Shown piece after piece: positions 1-7,457 of a DNA stretch of 64,000 bases. How positions within the stretch are numbered: position 1 is the first letter of the stretch; every line of letters begins with the position of its first letter. Source of the stretch: Herbaspirillum sp. WKF16 (GTDB taxonomy: Bacteria > Pseudomonadota > Gammaproteobacteria > Burkholderiales > Burkholderiaceae_D); contig NZ_CP118632.1 in NCBI RefSeq assembly GCF_028993615.1, forward strand, positions 3,596,001 through 3,660,000. The letters run 5' to 3'. A program made the position numbers and the translations under genes. The notes under the pieces were generated by a model. That model worked only from the letters and a program-made list of their open reading frames with translations. It did no database searches and was not told where the DNA came from.

Positions 1-820
1 TGTCGCGGATCGGCTCCACCAGGCGCTCGATGCGGTGCAGCTGGCGCGACTCGGCCATCACCGCGCCCACCAGGAAGGCGCCCAGCGCCACGCTGTATTG
101 CAGCTTCATGACCAGCAGGCAGAAGCCGAACAGGATGCCCAGCACCGCCACCAGCAGCATCTCATGGCTCTTGAAGCGCGAGATGAAGTTGAGCAGGCGC
201 GGCACCGCCAGGATGCCGATCACCAGCGACACGGTCATGAACAGCACCAGCTTGCCGACGGTGGTGAAGACGTCGCCCGAGTTGACCGAGCCGCTGGTGG
301 CGATGCCCGAGAGCAGCGCGATCATGCCGATGGCCAGCACGTCTTCCACGATCAGGATGCCGAAGATGATCTGGGCGAATTTCTCGTTCTTCATGCCCAG
401 CTCGTTCAGGGCCTTGACGATGATGGTGGTCGAGGACACCGCCAGCATGGCGCCCAGGAAGATGGCGTCCATCCGCTTCCAGCCGAAGTACAGGCCGATC
501 TCGTAGCCGATCCAGATCATCAGGAGGATCTCCGCGGCCGCTGCGATGAAGGCGGTGGCGCCGACCTTGGCCAGCTTCTTGAGGCTGAATTCCAGGCCCA
601 GCGAGAACAGCAGGAAGATCACCCCGAGCTCGGAGAGGATGTGCACGGTCTTCTCATCCTGGATCAGGTCGTAGGGCGGCGTATGCGGGCCGATGATCAC
701 GCCGGCCACGATATAGCCCAGCACCACCGGCTGCTTCAGCTTGTTGAAGAGGACGGTGACGATACCGGCGATGAGCATGATGATCGCCATGTCCTGGATG
801 AATAACTCGACTTCGTGCAT
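1..820 (-). CDS. CPA2-family cation:proton antiporter (KefB-like), 3' part outside window
   Basis: The first 273 residues are visible, starting at the ATG whose complement ends at 820, with an AAGGA ribosome site upstream; the gene runs off the left edge. The visible part is almost entirely hydrophobic helices, beginning MHEVELFIQDMAIIMLIAG, and carries the family segment with GVIIGP and LSELGVIFLLFSLGLEFS, followed by the ISSTTIIVKAL-type motif (here VSSTTIIVKALNELG). These are hallmarks of the Na+/H+ or K+/H+ exchanger domain of CPA2 proteins, inner-membrane exchangers that move monovalent cations against protons. Whether a C-terminal RCK/TrkA-N domain is present, which would separate Kef/YbaL-type from simple NapA-type exchangers, cannot be seen. 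The ion specificity is unknown. Confidence 0.9.
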   Translation of the reverse strand, partial: MHEVELFIQDMAIIMLIAGIVTVLFNKLKQPVVLGYIVAGVIIGPHTPPYDLIQDEKTVHILSELGVIFLLFSLGLEFSLKKLAKVGATAFIAAAAEILLMIWIGYEIGLYFGWKRMDAIFLGAMLAVSSTTIIVKALNELGMKNEKFAQIIFGILIVEDVLAIGMIALLSGIATSGSVNSGDVFTTVGKLVLFMTVSLVIGILAVPRLLNFISRFKSHEMLLVAVLGILFGFCLLVMKLQYSVALGAFLVGAVMAESRQLHRIERLVEPIRD

Positions 821-1277
821 CGTGCGGGGATTCCTTTCTGGTCGGGATGCTGGATGAAATGCCTGGATCCGAACGTGCGCCATTTTGCAGCGTCGCTGCA
901 CCATTGAGTGCACGGCGCCTCATGCGGCGCATCGCCGCATGGCGTGGATGATCGGGATTTGGCGGGTGCCCCGGTTGGCCGGCGCTGGTGCTGATCTGCG
1001 TCTGCTCTTGGTGCGTATGGCCTGAATGACAAGCCGGCGAATGATACTTGGGAAATCGGGAACGCGCGCCGGCTATCGGATGCTTCCGAAAATAACACAG
1101 GTGGCAAGCCGCCCGCAACGCGCGATCGCGGCGACTGCGCTGCGATCGCCATGATTGGATCCATTTTTGGCCCCGGTGATCACACCAGCCGGGCGCAAAG
1201 ACCTGTGCCCGCAGGCACGAAAACTGCTAAATGGAAACCGCGCGTGACGGGATGGCACCGGCGGCCACGACGCCGGT
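821..1277. other. Intergenic region upstream of the antiporter
   Basis: No convincing gene is seen here; the open frames are short and lack family signatures. It should hold the antiporter promoter (minus strand). A perfect inverted repeat with 9-base arms and a 3-base loop, CATGCGGCG-cat-CGCCGCATG, lies at 921-941. An 8-base GCGATCGC pair flanks about 12 bases near 1125-1150. Neither is followed by a T-tract, so they are not obvious terminators. Confidence 0.5.
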
Positions 1278-1790
1278 TCAGCCCGGCACGCGCACCAGGA
1301 TCTCGGCGGCCTTTTCGTCGAAGGCGATGCGCGTGGTGAACTTGGCGCGCTTCATCGGGAAGCGCGACTGGAAATGACGCACGTTGCCCGAACCGGAAAT
1401 GACCCGCCGCACGAACTGGTAGTAGGCGTCCATATCGATGACATGCACCGCCAGGAAGTAGTCGTATTCGCCGGAAACGAAGTAACACTGCATCACCTCG
1501 GCTTCCTTGGCCATGCGCTGCTCGAAGTCCTGCATGTGCTGGTCGGACTGGTTGTTCAGCGAGATCTCCAGGAAAGCCAGCATGCCGTAGCCCAGCGCGA
1601 ACGGATCGACCATCGCCACCTCGGCGCTGATGATCCCGGCCTCGCGCAGTTCGCGGATGCGGCGCAGGCAGGTGGGCTGTGAAATATGCAGTTTTTCGGC
1701 CAGTACGCGAGTCGAGATCTGATTGTCTTTCTGCAGCATGTTGAGCAGCTTGCGATCAACCTTGTCGAGCGTGTGATGTTTGGCGGGCAT
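1278..1790 (-). CDS. Lrp/AsnC-family transcriptional regulator
   Basis: A 170-residue protein of normal Lrp length. The N-terminal winged helix-turn-helix is clear (TLDKVDRKLLNMLQKDNQIS, then LAEKLHISQPTCLRRIRELREAGII), and the C-terminal part has the RAM/AsnC ligand-binding pattern (VMQCYFVSGEYDYFLAVHV). Such regulators bind an amino acid and act on amino acid transport or metabolism genes. The start is placed at the ATG (complement of 1788-1790); an in-frame TTG lies three codons upstream. It is transcribed divergently from the branched-chain amino acid binding protein gene at 2010 across about 220 bases, so control of that gene is a reasonable inference but is not shown. Confidence 0.92.
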   Translation of the reverse strand: MPAKHHTLDKVDRKLLNMLQKDNQISTRVLAEKLHISQPTCLRRIRELREAGIISAEVAMVDPFALGYGMLAFLEISLNNQSDQHMQDFEQRMAKEAEVMQCYFVSGEYDYFLAVHVIDMDAYYQFVRRVISGSGNVRHFQSRFPMKRAKFTTRIAFDEKAAEILVRVPG

Positions 1791-2009
1791 GGGCGGCAAA
1801 TTGATAGGGAAATTTTTTGGGCGAGCCGGTTAAAAATAACTTGGCGAAGCCGATTCTTATGTTGTACCGTCTGCATTATTCAGAAAGTCGGGGACGAAAG
1901 CAAAAGCGGCACGCCGAAGACTCCACCACAGGATCTGAATAAAGCTTGGATAGTGAGACAACAGATATAAAACATCAAAAGTAGTCAATTCAATCTACAG
2001 AGGAATTTT

Positions 2010-3152
2010 ATGAAACTCAAGAGCGCAATCATCCCCTTGACCGCGGCTATCGGACTGGCTTTCGCAGGCGCCGCCTACTCCCAGGAAGTCGTCAAGATCG
2101 CCCACGTCGGCCCGCTCTCCGGCCCCAACGCCCACATGGGCAAGGATAACGAAAACGGCGCCCGCATGGCCGTGGACGAATTGAACGCCAAGGGTTTCAC
2201 CATCGGCGGCAAGAAGGTCAAGTTCGAACTGGTGGGCGAGGATGACGCCTCCGATCCGAAGCAGGCAACCGCCGTCGCCACCAAGCTGGTCGACCAGAAG
2301 GTTTCCGCCGTCATCGGCCACCTGAACTCGGGCACCACCATCCCCGCCTCCAAGATCTACAGCGACGCCGGCATCCCGCAGGTTTCGCCGTCCGCCACCA
2401 ACCCCAAGTACACGCAGCAAGGCTTCAAGACCGCCTTCCGCGTGGTGGCCAACGATGCGCAGCTGGGCGCGGCCCTGGGCAAGTATGCCGTGCAGAAACT
2501 GGGCACCAAGCAGATCGCCGTGATCGACGACCGCACCGCCTACGGCCAGGGCGTGGCTGAAGAGTTCGCCAAGGGCGCGCAAGCCGCCGGCGGCACCATC
2601 GTCGGCAAGCAGTTCACCAACGACAAGGCGACCGACTTCAACGCCATCCTGACCTCGATCAAGTCCAAGAAGCCTGAAGTCGTCTTCTTCGGCGGCATGG
2701 ACGCGGTCGGCGGCCCGATGCTGCGCCAGATGAAGCAGCTGGGCATCACCGCCAAGTTCATGGGCGGCGACGGCATCTGTACCGGCTCCCTGCCGGGCCT
2801 GGCCGGTGACGGCCTGGGCGAAGACCAGGTGGTCTGCGCCGAAGCCGGCGGTGTGGACGAAGCCGGCAAGAAGGGCATGGACGACTTCCGCGCCGCATAC
2901 AAGAAGAAGTTCGGCATCGACGTGGTCTATAACGCCGCCTACGCCTACGACGCCACCATGACCGTGGCCGACGCCATGGCCAAGGCCGGCTCTGCCGATC
3001 CGAAGAAGTACCTGCCGGAACTGGCCAAGGCCAACCACAAGGGCGTGACCGGCACCATCGCCTTCGACGCCAAGGGCGACATCAAGGACGGTTCGCTGAC
3101 CCTGTACACCTACAAGGGCGGCCAACGCACCCTGCTGGCCGTGACCAAGTAA
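2010..3152 (+). CDS. Branched-chain amino acid ABC transporter substrate-binding protein (LivJ/LivK type)
   Basis: A 380-residue periplasmic binding protein with a typical signal peptide (MKLKSAIIPLTAAIGLAFAGAAYSQ, cleavage after AYS/Q region). It matches the type 1 periplasmic-binding fold of Leu/Ile/Val receptors: VKIAHVGPLSGPNAHMGKDN near the N terminus, VIGHLNSGTTIPASKIY, and AVIDDRTAYGQGVAEEFAKG. It would capture a branched-chain or related amino acid for an ABC importer, but no permease or ATPase gene lies beside it, so it must work with a transporter encoded elsewhere. The ATG is preceded by AGAGGAA. A strong terminator follows directly, so it is a single-gene transcript divergent from the Lrp-type regulator. 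Confidence 0.95.
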   Translation: MKLKSAIIPLTAAIGLAFAGAAYSQEVVKIAHVGPLSGPNAHMGKDNENGARMAVDELNAKGFTIGGKKVKFELVGEDDASDPKQATAVATKLVDQKVSAVIGHLNSGTTIPASKIYSDAGIPQVSPSATNPKYTQQGFKTAFRVVANDAQLGAALGKYAVQKLGTKQIAVIDDRTAYGQGVAEEFAKGAQAAGGTIVGKQFTNDKATDFNAILTSIKSKKPEVVFFGGMDAVGGPMLRQMKQLGITAKFMGGDGICTGSLPGLAGDGLGEDQVVCAEAGGVDEAGKKGMDDFRAAYKKKFGIDVVYNAAYAYDATMTVADAMAKAGSADPKKYLPELAKANHKGVTGTIAFDAKGDIKDGSLTLYTYKGGQRTLLAVTK

Positions 3153-3171
3153 TTCACCAGGTCGCCACGCA

Positions 3172-3205
3172 AAAAAACGCCCCCGGTTCACCGGGGGCGT
3201 TTTTC
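3172..3205 (+). terminator. Rho-independent terminator of the LIV-type binding protein gene
   Basis: The stem ACGCCCCCGG / CCGGGGGCGT has a 4-base loop (ttca) and is flanked by an A-run and a T-run, so it can act in both directions. It starts about 20 bases after the stop codon at 3152. Confidence 0.9.
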
Positions 3206-3312
3206 TTTGCTGCGCCGGGATCGCCTGTGCGACCCGCGGCGCCTGCTGCTGGCGCGATTGCCGTCGATAGAGGCCGCGCAGGACGCGTCCTCCCCAATTC
3301 TTGCTCAACTCA

Positions 3313-3642
3313 TCAGTGCCTGCCGAGCACCTTTTCCAGCTCGGCCTTGTTCATGCTGGAGCGCCCCTTGATATTGCGGAAGGACGCCTCGGCGTACAGC
3401 TGCTGATAGGTGCGCCCGCCCGAGCCCTTGTGCGAGCGCAGCCCGCCGCGCCGCGACGGCGACATGTCCTCTGCCAGGCTCTTGGTGGACTTGCGCGCCT
3501 CGCCGTGCTGGGCGCGCTCCTTGTTGACGGTGCGCGCGGCGATTTCCTCGGCCCGCTTCTCGTTGGTGCCGCGCTTGATCGCGCCGGACTTGATGTGCTC
3601 GTACTGACGCTCGCGCTTGTTGCTCCATGCTGTCTGCGGCAT
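3313..3642 (-). CDS. Small basic protein, 'plasmid stabilization/Rho-N-like' family
   Basis: A 109-residue, strongly charged protein beginning MPQTAWSNKRERQYEHIKSG. The ATG at the complement of 3640-3642 has GGAGG just upstream, so it is preferred over the longer open frame. The N-terminal part (SNKRERQYEHIK, then KRAEEIAARTVNKERAQ) and the C-terminal SMNKAELEKVL segment, which looks like a short SAP/Rho-N helix-extended motif, resemble proteins common in proteobacteria that databases often call plasmid stabilization or Rho termination factor-like protein. The name reflects similarity only; no biochemical role is known to me. There is no signal peptide or membrane segment. Confidence 0.8.
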   Translation of the reverse strand: MPQTAWSNKRERQYEHIKSGAIKRGTNEKRAEEIAARTVNKERAQHGEARKSTKSLAEDMSPSRRGGLRSHKGSGGRTYQQLYAEASFRNIKGRSSMNKAELEKVLGRH

Positions 3643-3789
3643 GCTGGCCTCCGTGCTTTCCGGTATCAGTCCCCTCATCTTAGGAACGCGGCCCGCGCCG
3701 CGCCATCCGCCGACGACTGATCCCGCTGTAGGAGATGCACCGAGGCAATGCCGGCAAATGCCTACAAGCAAGCCCCACCGGCCAACGCT

Positions 3790-4023
3790 TCAGAAGCGGC
3801 GCCGGATGTGCTCCAGCGCGAAGTCGCGCTCCATCGACTCCAGCACCTCCCGGTAAGCCTGGTGGAACACGATCCCGGCCCAGGCGATGCCGAGGATGCT
3901 CTCGCCCGCCGCGCCGGGCGGATGCGGCAGGAATTCCATCCCGCCCAGGTAATCCGGATGCGCGCGCAAGCGGTGGTTCATCTCATGGATGTATTCGTCC
4001 TCGGTGATCTTCTTCTTGCTCAT
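3790..4023 (-). CDS. Small conserved hypothetical protein
   Basis: A 77-residue open frame starting MSKKKITEDEYIHEMNHRLR with an acidic, alpha-helical composition and a hydrophobic stretch around residues 40-55 (ESILGIAWAGIVFHQAYREV). A purine-rich GGAGG-like element lies just upstream of the ATG (complement of 4021-4023). I do not recognise the family. It lies 32 bases downstream of the next minus-strand gene (4056-4322), so the two may be co-transcribed. Confidence 0.6.
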   Translation of the reverse strand: MSKKKITEDEYIHEMNHRLRAHPDYLGGMEFLPHPPGAAGESILGIAWAGIVFHQAYREVLESMERDFALEHIRRRF

Positions 4024-4055
4024 GACGCCCTCCTCCTCGCCGGCGCTGCAGCCGC

Positions 4056-4322
4056 CTATTCGTCGATGCCGTTGAGCGCCTCGATCTCTTCCTCGATCAG
4101 GGCCCGCAAGGCGCCGACCACCTCCGGCTCGCCGAAGCCGGCGCGATCGAAGCTGCCGCTGAGATGGCCCTTGATGACCTCGCCCTGGCTGACGTCGGCG
4201 TTCCAGCTGATGGTGTCGCCCAGGCTGAAACGAGCGACATACGCATAATGCTCCCCGCCGACCTCGCGGGTGTAGTCGGCGGAGAAGCTCCTGAATTTTT
4301 CTGCTTGCTGGCGATGCGGCAT
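4056..4322 (-). CDS. Small hypothetical protein
   Basis: An 88-residue protein (MPHRQQAEKFRSFSADYTRE) with an alternating beta-like middle (EHYAYVARFSLGDTISWNADV) and an acidic helical tail (ALRALIEEEIEALNGIDE). There is no signal peptide, membrane helix or motif I can assign. It probably forms a two-gene unit with 3790-4023. The +2 frame over the same bases is a shadow with biased serine/alanine composition. Confidence 0.55.
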   Translation of the reverse strand: MPHRQQAEKFRSFSADYTREVGGEHYAYVARFSLGDTISWNADVSQGEVIKGHLSGSFDRAGFGEPEVVGALRALIEEEIEALNGIDE

Positions 4323-4539
4323 ATCAGCTCCATGTCGTGCGCGGCCCGCTCTGAAGCGGCCGCTCGAAGTTATTAGAAAATCAACCTTCCGGTTTCCAGC
4401 TGGGTAGACAGCGAATGCCGCGCGAAGATTCGATGCCTTATGGCAATTTTGCTAGTGCGCTGCCGCTGGCATTGCCGCACAACCTTTTGCCGGCGCGCCA
4501 GTCCAACCGCCAAACCGAAAAATCGAGAAGGGGCGGCCC

Positions 4540-5046
4540 GTGAAAAAAATGATGACCCTGTTCGGCGTCGTGCACAGCACGATCGCCCTCCTGTTCGCGC
4601 TGGCCGCGATCGCCCTGATCGTCATCGCCGCCCGCATGGGCATCTTGGCCGTGATGGACGGGCTAGACCTGCCGCAAGCCCAGGCCCTGATCGAAGCCAT
4701 CGGTATCCTCGCCGCCGCCGTGGTCGCCTTCCAGATCGCCGAAACCATCACCGAAGAAGAAGTCGTGCGCGACGCCAACATCAGCGCCCCCACCCGGGTA
4801 CGGCGCTTCCTGTCGCGCTTCTTCGTGGTGGTGATCGTGGCGCTGGCCATCGAAGGTCTGGTCGCCACCTTCCGCGCGGTGCACGAGGAGCCGGAACAAC
4901 TGCTCTACGCCGGCGCCCTGCTGGCCGGCACCGGCGTCCTGCTGGCGGCGTGGGGATGCTTCATCTACTGCAACCGCGCCGCCGAAGAACTGGAACCGGA
5001 CGCCATGGCCGAAGCCAAGCGCGAAGACAAGAAGCTGGACAATTAA
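4540..5046 (+). CDS. Conserved integral membrane protein of unknown function
   Basis: A 168-residue protein with about four hydrophobic segments: residues 8-34 (VVHSTIALLFALAAIALIVI), 49-66, 93-112 (FVVVIVALAIEGLVATF) and 126-147 (LLYAGALLAGTGVLLAAWG). It ends in a charged tail (EPDAMAEAKREDKKLDN). The start is taken as GTG at 4540 because AAGGGG lies seven bases upstream; ATG codons at 4549 and 4552 are alternatives. It is monocistronic, upstream of tRNA-Thr. I cannot assign a transport or enzymatic role. Confidence 0.75.
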   Translation: MKKMMTLFGVVHSTIALLFALAAIALIVIAARMGILAVMDGLDLPQAQALIEAIGILAAAVVAFQIAETITEEEVVRDANISAPTRVRRFLSRFFVVVIVALAIEGLVATFRAVHEEPEQLLYAGALLAGTGVLLAAWGCFIYCNRAAEELEPDAMAEAKREDKKLDN

Positions 5047-5107
5047 GCAATGGACCGTATTGATACGGCCTGGAATCGATGCGCTGGAAGAAACGAAAAG
5101 AACCGGC

Positions 5108-5113
5108 TATAAT
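5108..5113 (+). promoter_or_regulatory. Probable -10 box of the tRNA-Thr promoter
   Basis: A perfect TATAAT lies 13 bases before the mature tRNA 5' end. No good -35 match is visible at the usual spacing, so only the -10 is proposed. Confidence 0.55.
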
Positions 5114-5125
5114 CGCGGACTTTCC

Positions 5126-5201
<76 letters not shown>

Positions 5202-5208
5202 GTATCTA

Positions 5209-5242
5209 AGCGGCTCACAGCGATGTGGGCCGCTTTTTTTTT
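5209..5242 (+). terminator. Terminator downstream of tRNA-Thr, supplied by the island
   Basis: The stem AGCGGC-t-CACA / TGTG-g-GCCGCT is followed by nine T residues. It lies to the right of attL, so it belongs to the element, which replaced the original chromosomal terminator now found after attR. Confidence 0.85.
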
Positions 5243-5407
5243 GCTCCGCAATTCTGGCCTTGCTCCGCAATTTTTATACTTACGTGAATTTGGCCCAATT
5301 TGCTCACATTATTCTAACTGTGAGATTTTTAGAGTTTTAGCCGAACTCTTGACTGTCAGACAGGTCACACTTTCTCCGTCAGCGCACATCATCGACGCAA
5401 ATTGCCA

Positions 5408-5695
5408 ATGGCCACTTTCATTTACGAGCACCAGACCAATGATGCCGAGTTTCTGTATCGGCTTTGGTACTCGGAGCATCCAGAAGGATGGATCGTGGAC
5501 GGCGCCCAAATTGTGCGCAGGGGCGAATCCGTTGTCCCGAAACGCGCCCTAGACGGCAAGTATGTTGCTCCGGCAGACGCAATTGCGTATGGTCTTCGGT
5601 GGTGCGAAACTATCGCCGCCTACCTGCAGGCGGAGAGCCTCAGCACCGACGAATGGGCCGACCGCCTCCTCGAAGGCACGAAATCGCCTCATTAG
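5408..5695 (+). CDS. Hypothetical protein at the island left end
   Basis: A 95-residue protein from the ATG at 5408 (MATFIYEHQTNDAEFLYRLW); an in-frame TTG lies two codons earlier. It is rich in aromatic and acidic residues (WYSEHPEGWIVDGAQIV, LRWCETIAAYLQAE) and looks like a folded cytosolic protein. I do not recognise the family. It converges on the integrase gene, and the two share the bidirectional terminator at 5702-5728. The ribosome site is weak, so the start is uncertain. Confidence 0.55.
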   Translation: MATFIYEHQTNDAEFLYRLWYSEHPEGWIVDGAQIVRRGESVVPKRALDGKYVAPADAIAYGLRWCETIAAYLQAESLSTDEWADRLLEGTKSPH

Positions 5696-5701
5696 CGCAA
5701 G

Positions 5702-5728
5702 AAAAAGCCGCCCGAAGGCGGCTTTTTT
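5702..5728. terminator. Bidirectional terminator between the hypothetical gene and integrase
   Basis: The stem AAAAAGCCGCC / GGCGGCTTTTTT with loop cgaa has an A-run on one side and a T-run on the other, so it can serve both convergent genes. Its right edge touches the integrase stop codon. Confidence 0.85.
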
Positions 5729-6651
5729 CATTTCGTCGGCGTCACCTTCTGGCCGCGCCGCTTTCGGACATAGATTTCCGTCGTCGTTACGCTCTTATGG
5801 CCGAGCTGTCCTTGCGCAGCCCTCACACCCTCAGAGTCAGTCTTGTCCGTCCCGGCTTTTGCGCGCAGGTCCCGGAACTGAAACTCTGCGAATGAAATGC
5901 CGGCGTCTTCCCGAGCCTTGTCGAACCTGCTCCGCAAGGTCTCATAGGTAAGCGGCTGGCCCTCTTCGTTCACAAGCAGGCGCGTAGTAGTTACTTTGCC
6001 GACAATACTTCTTTTCCGAGCCAGGATTTTATCGACGAGGACCTTCAGCTCCCCCGTGATCTCGATTCGCATCTTGCTGTTGGTCTTGTTCTGCGTGACC
6101 TCGATGGTGCCCTCCCGGATGTGCTTTTCTTCAACTTTGAGCACATCGGCCACCCGGCCGCCGAGTAGGTATGCCAGGTCCATGGCCTCGCGCAGCACCT
6201 GGCCGCCCTTCTCCCACACCTGCGAATACATGTCGTCATATACATAAACGTCGCGCCCTTCCTCCCGGAAGGATTTGATGCCAGCGCAGGGATTGGGCAA
6301 ATCGGTCAGTCCCTCGGCGCGCGCAGCATTCCAGACATGTGAGATCAGGGCCTTGTCTCTGTTAGCCGCGACACGTCCTTCATCGCCTTTCACCTCCAGA
6401 CCCTTTTCGCGCAGGGCGTCCTGCCGCTTCTTGCTTCGCCAGGTCATGAACTGGCGAATGTGGATGGGCTTAATTTCTTCCAGGGGCGCTGGCGGGTTGT
6501 CGAAAAACTCAAAGAGAAACGGGAACTGCCGCAGCTTCTCGCGCCTGGTCTTGGGGCTGTTGTCCAGCATATATTTTTGCTGATACACCTCGCATGCATA
6601 GCGGAACGCTGTACGGGCCGATCTCGCGTGAGGCCGTATGGGAACACCCAT
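5728..6651 (-). CDS. Tyrosine recombinase/phage-type integrase of the island
   Basis: A 307-residue site-specific recombinase. The N-terminal part (about 10-110) is a SAM-like core-binding domain. The catalytic part shows Arg166 (GGRVADVL), Lys189 in the beta-hairpin (TQNKTNSKM), box II FRDLRAK with Arg260 in place of the usual His and Arg263, His285 (GHKSVTT), and the nucleophile Tyr294 (TEIYVRK). This set fits phage and island integrases that use tRNA 3' ends. It points towards the tRNA-Thr attL site and presumably catalysed insertion of the element. The gene upstream (6677-6967) ends only 25 bases away, so they may be co-transcribed. All catalytic positions are filled, so activity is plausible. 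Confidence 0.93.
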   Translation of the reverse strand: MGVPIRPHARSARTAFRYACEVYQQKYMLDNSPKTRREKLRQFPFLFEFFDNPPAPLEEIKPIHIRQFMTWRSKKRQDALREKGLEVKGDEGRVAANRDKALISHVWNAARAEGLTDLPNPCAGIKSFREEGRDVYVYDDMYSQVWEKGGQVLREAMDLAYLLGGRVADVLKVEEKHIREGTIEVTQNKTNSKMRIEITGELKVLVDKILARKRSIVGKVTTTRLLVNEEGQPLTYETLRSRFDKAREDAGISFAEFQFRDLRAKAGTDKTDSEGVRAAQGQLGHKSVTTTEIYVRKRRGQKVTPTK

Positions 6652-6654
6652 TCT

Positions 6655-6671
6655 TGGCCGATTGTAGACGT
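6655..6671. repeat. Dispersed repeat copy A
   Basis: The core TGGCCGATTGTAGACGT lies directly upstream of the integrase start. It matches copy C (21663-21679) at 16 of 17 positions and copy B (10679-10695) less closely. All three lie inside the island. Confidence 0.55.
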
Positions 6672-6676
6672 CTTCC

Positions 6677-6967
6677 CTAGCGTAGATACTTTACGTTCAG
6701 ATTGTAGATCGCCAAAATCGCCTTTCTGCCTTTGTCCTTATCTTTTGCCTCGAACGCGGCAAAGGCCATTTTCAAGTTTTGGTCTATGAACTCGATTTTG
6801 TCTGCGTCCTTCTTCAGCCTTGGCATTATTGCTGACCACAGACTTCTTAGATCATCCATATGAGCTTCAAACGTCCAAGAGCTCCAGCTTGGATAATCAT
6901 CAGGCGGATAGTCCGTCGCTGTTGCCAGAGAACCGGCAAAATTCATCAAATCTTGTTTCAGGCTCAT
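6677..6967 (-). CDS. Hypothetical protein upstream of the integrase
   Basis: A 96-residue cytosolic protein (MSLKQDLMNFAGSLATATDY) rich in Trp and Lys, with a helical C-terminal half (DADKIEFIDQNLKMAFAAFEAKDKDKGRKAILAIYNL). It has lower GC than the surrounding chromosome. No family is recognised. Its position just before the integrase would suit an accessory or regulatory role, but nothing in the sequence (no HTH pattern) supports a specific one. Confidence 0.6.
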   Translation of the reverse strand: MSLKQDLMNFAGSLATATDYPPDDYPSWSSWTFEAHMDDLRSLWSAIMPRLKKDADKIEFIDQNLKMAFAAFEAKDKDKGRKAILAIYNLNVKYLR

Positions 6968-7011
6968 TTTTTGTCCTACGATTGGGCTTGTCTTCTTCTA
7001 GCCGGCTGCGG

Positions 7012-7323
7012 TCAGATGTCATTCAGATCTAGAAATTCTCCGGACTCGGCGTCATAAAATCTAGCGCCCAGCGCACTGCAAATCGACGTGATCACCAGCA
7101 TTTCTTCCACTCCCCAAACACCTGATACAGAAATCGTGCGTGGATCTGCACTTTCTTCTTCGCCTTCAATGGTCAGGTGTAGTTCCAAGTGTTCGTTCTG
7201 CGAAAGAAATTTCTCAACTAGATTCTGTACCAACGGGCGAGGGCCAAGGGGCATCGGCACCCAATTTTGAGGCAGCTCCTGCAACTCTCGCTTTTCAACA
7301 AAAATCAAACCGATGCTGCTCAT
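7012..7323 (-). CDS. Hypothetical protein in the island
   Basis: A 103-residue protein (MSSIGLIFVEKRELQELPQN) with short beta-prone segments (HLELHLTIEGEE, TISVSGVWGVEEMLVITSICSAL) and an acidic C terminus (DAESGEFLDLNDI). There is no signal peptide or transmembrane helix. It lies 44 bases upstream of 6677-6967 on the same strand, so the two may form a unit with the integrase. Function unknown; codon use is AT-richer than the flanking chromosome. Confidence 0.6.
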   Translation of the reverse strand: MSSIGLIFVEKRELQELPQNWVPMPLGPRPLVQNLVEKFLSQNEHLELHLTIEGEEESADPRTISVSGVWGVEEMLVITSICSALGARFYDAESGEFLDLNDI

Positions 7324-7405
7324 GCATATTCCTCGGTAGCTAAAAAAGTCCGCTCCTGGCTGATTGCTGCCATCAACAACGACTTACCACAATGACATCA
7401 CCCAA

Positions 7406-7437
7406 TAAAAAAGCCTGCGACACAGCGCAGGCTTCTC
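7406..7437 (-). terminator. Terminator of the autotransporter gene
   Basis: Read on the minus strand, AAGCCTGCGC-tgtg-tCGCAGGCTT is followed by a T-rich run (TTTTTTATT). It lies about 20 bases after the autotransporter stop. Confidence 0.85.
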
Positions 7438-7457
7438 CGATCAGGACAGGTAATCGA

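Noticed and set aside
1946..1971. TTGGAT and TATAAA as a promoter for the LIV-type binding protein gene
   Set aside because: The spacing is 14 bases, too short for a standard sigma-70 promoter, so no promoter is called.
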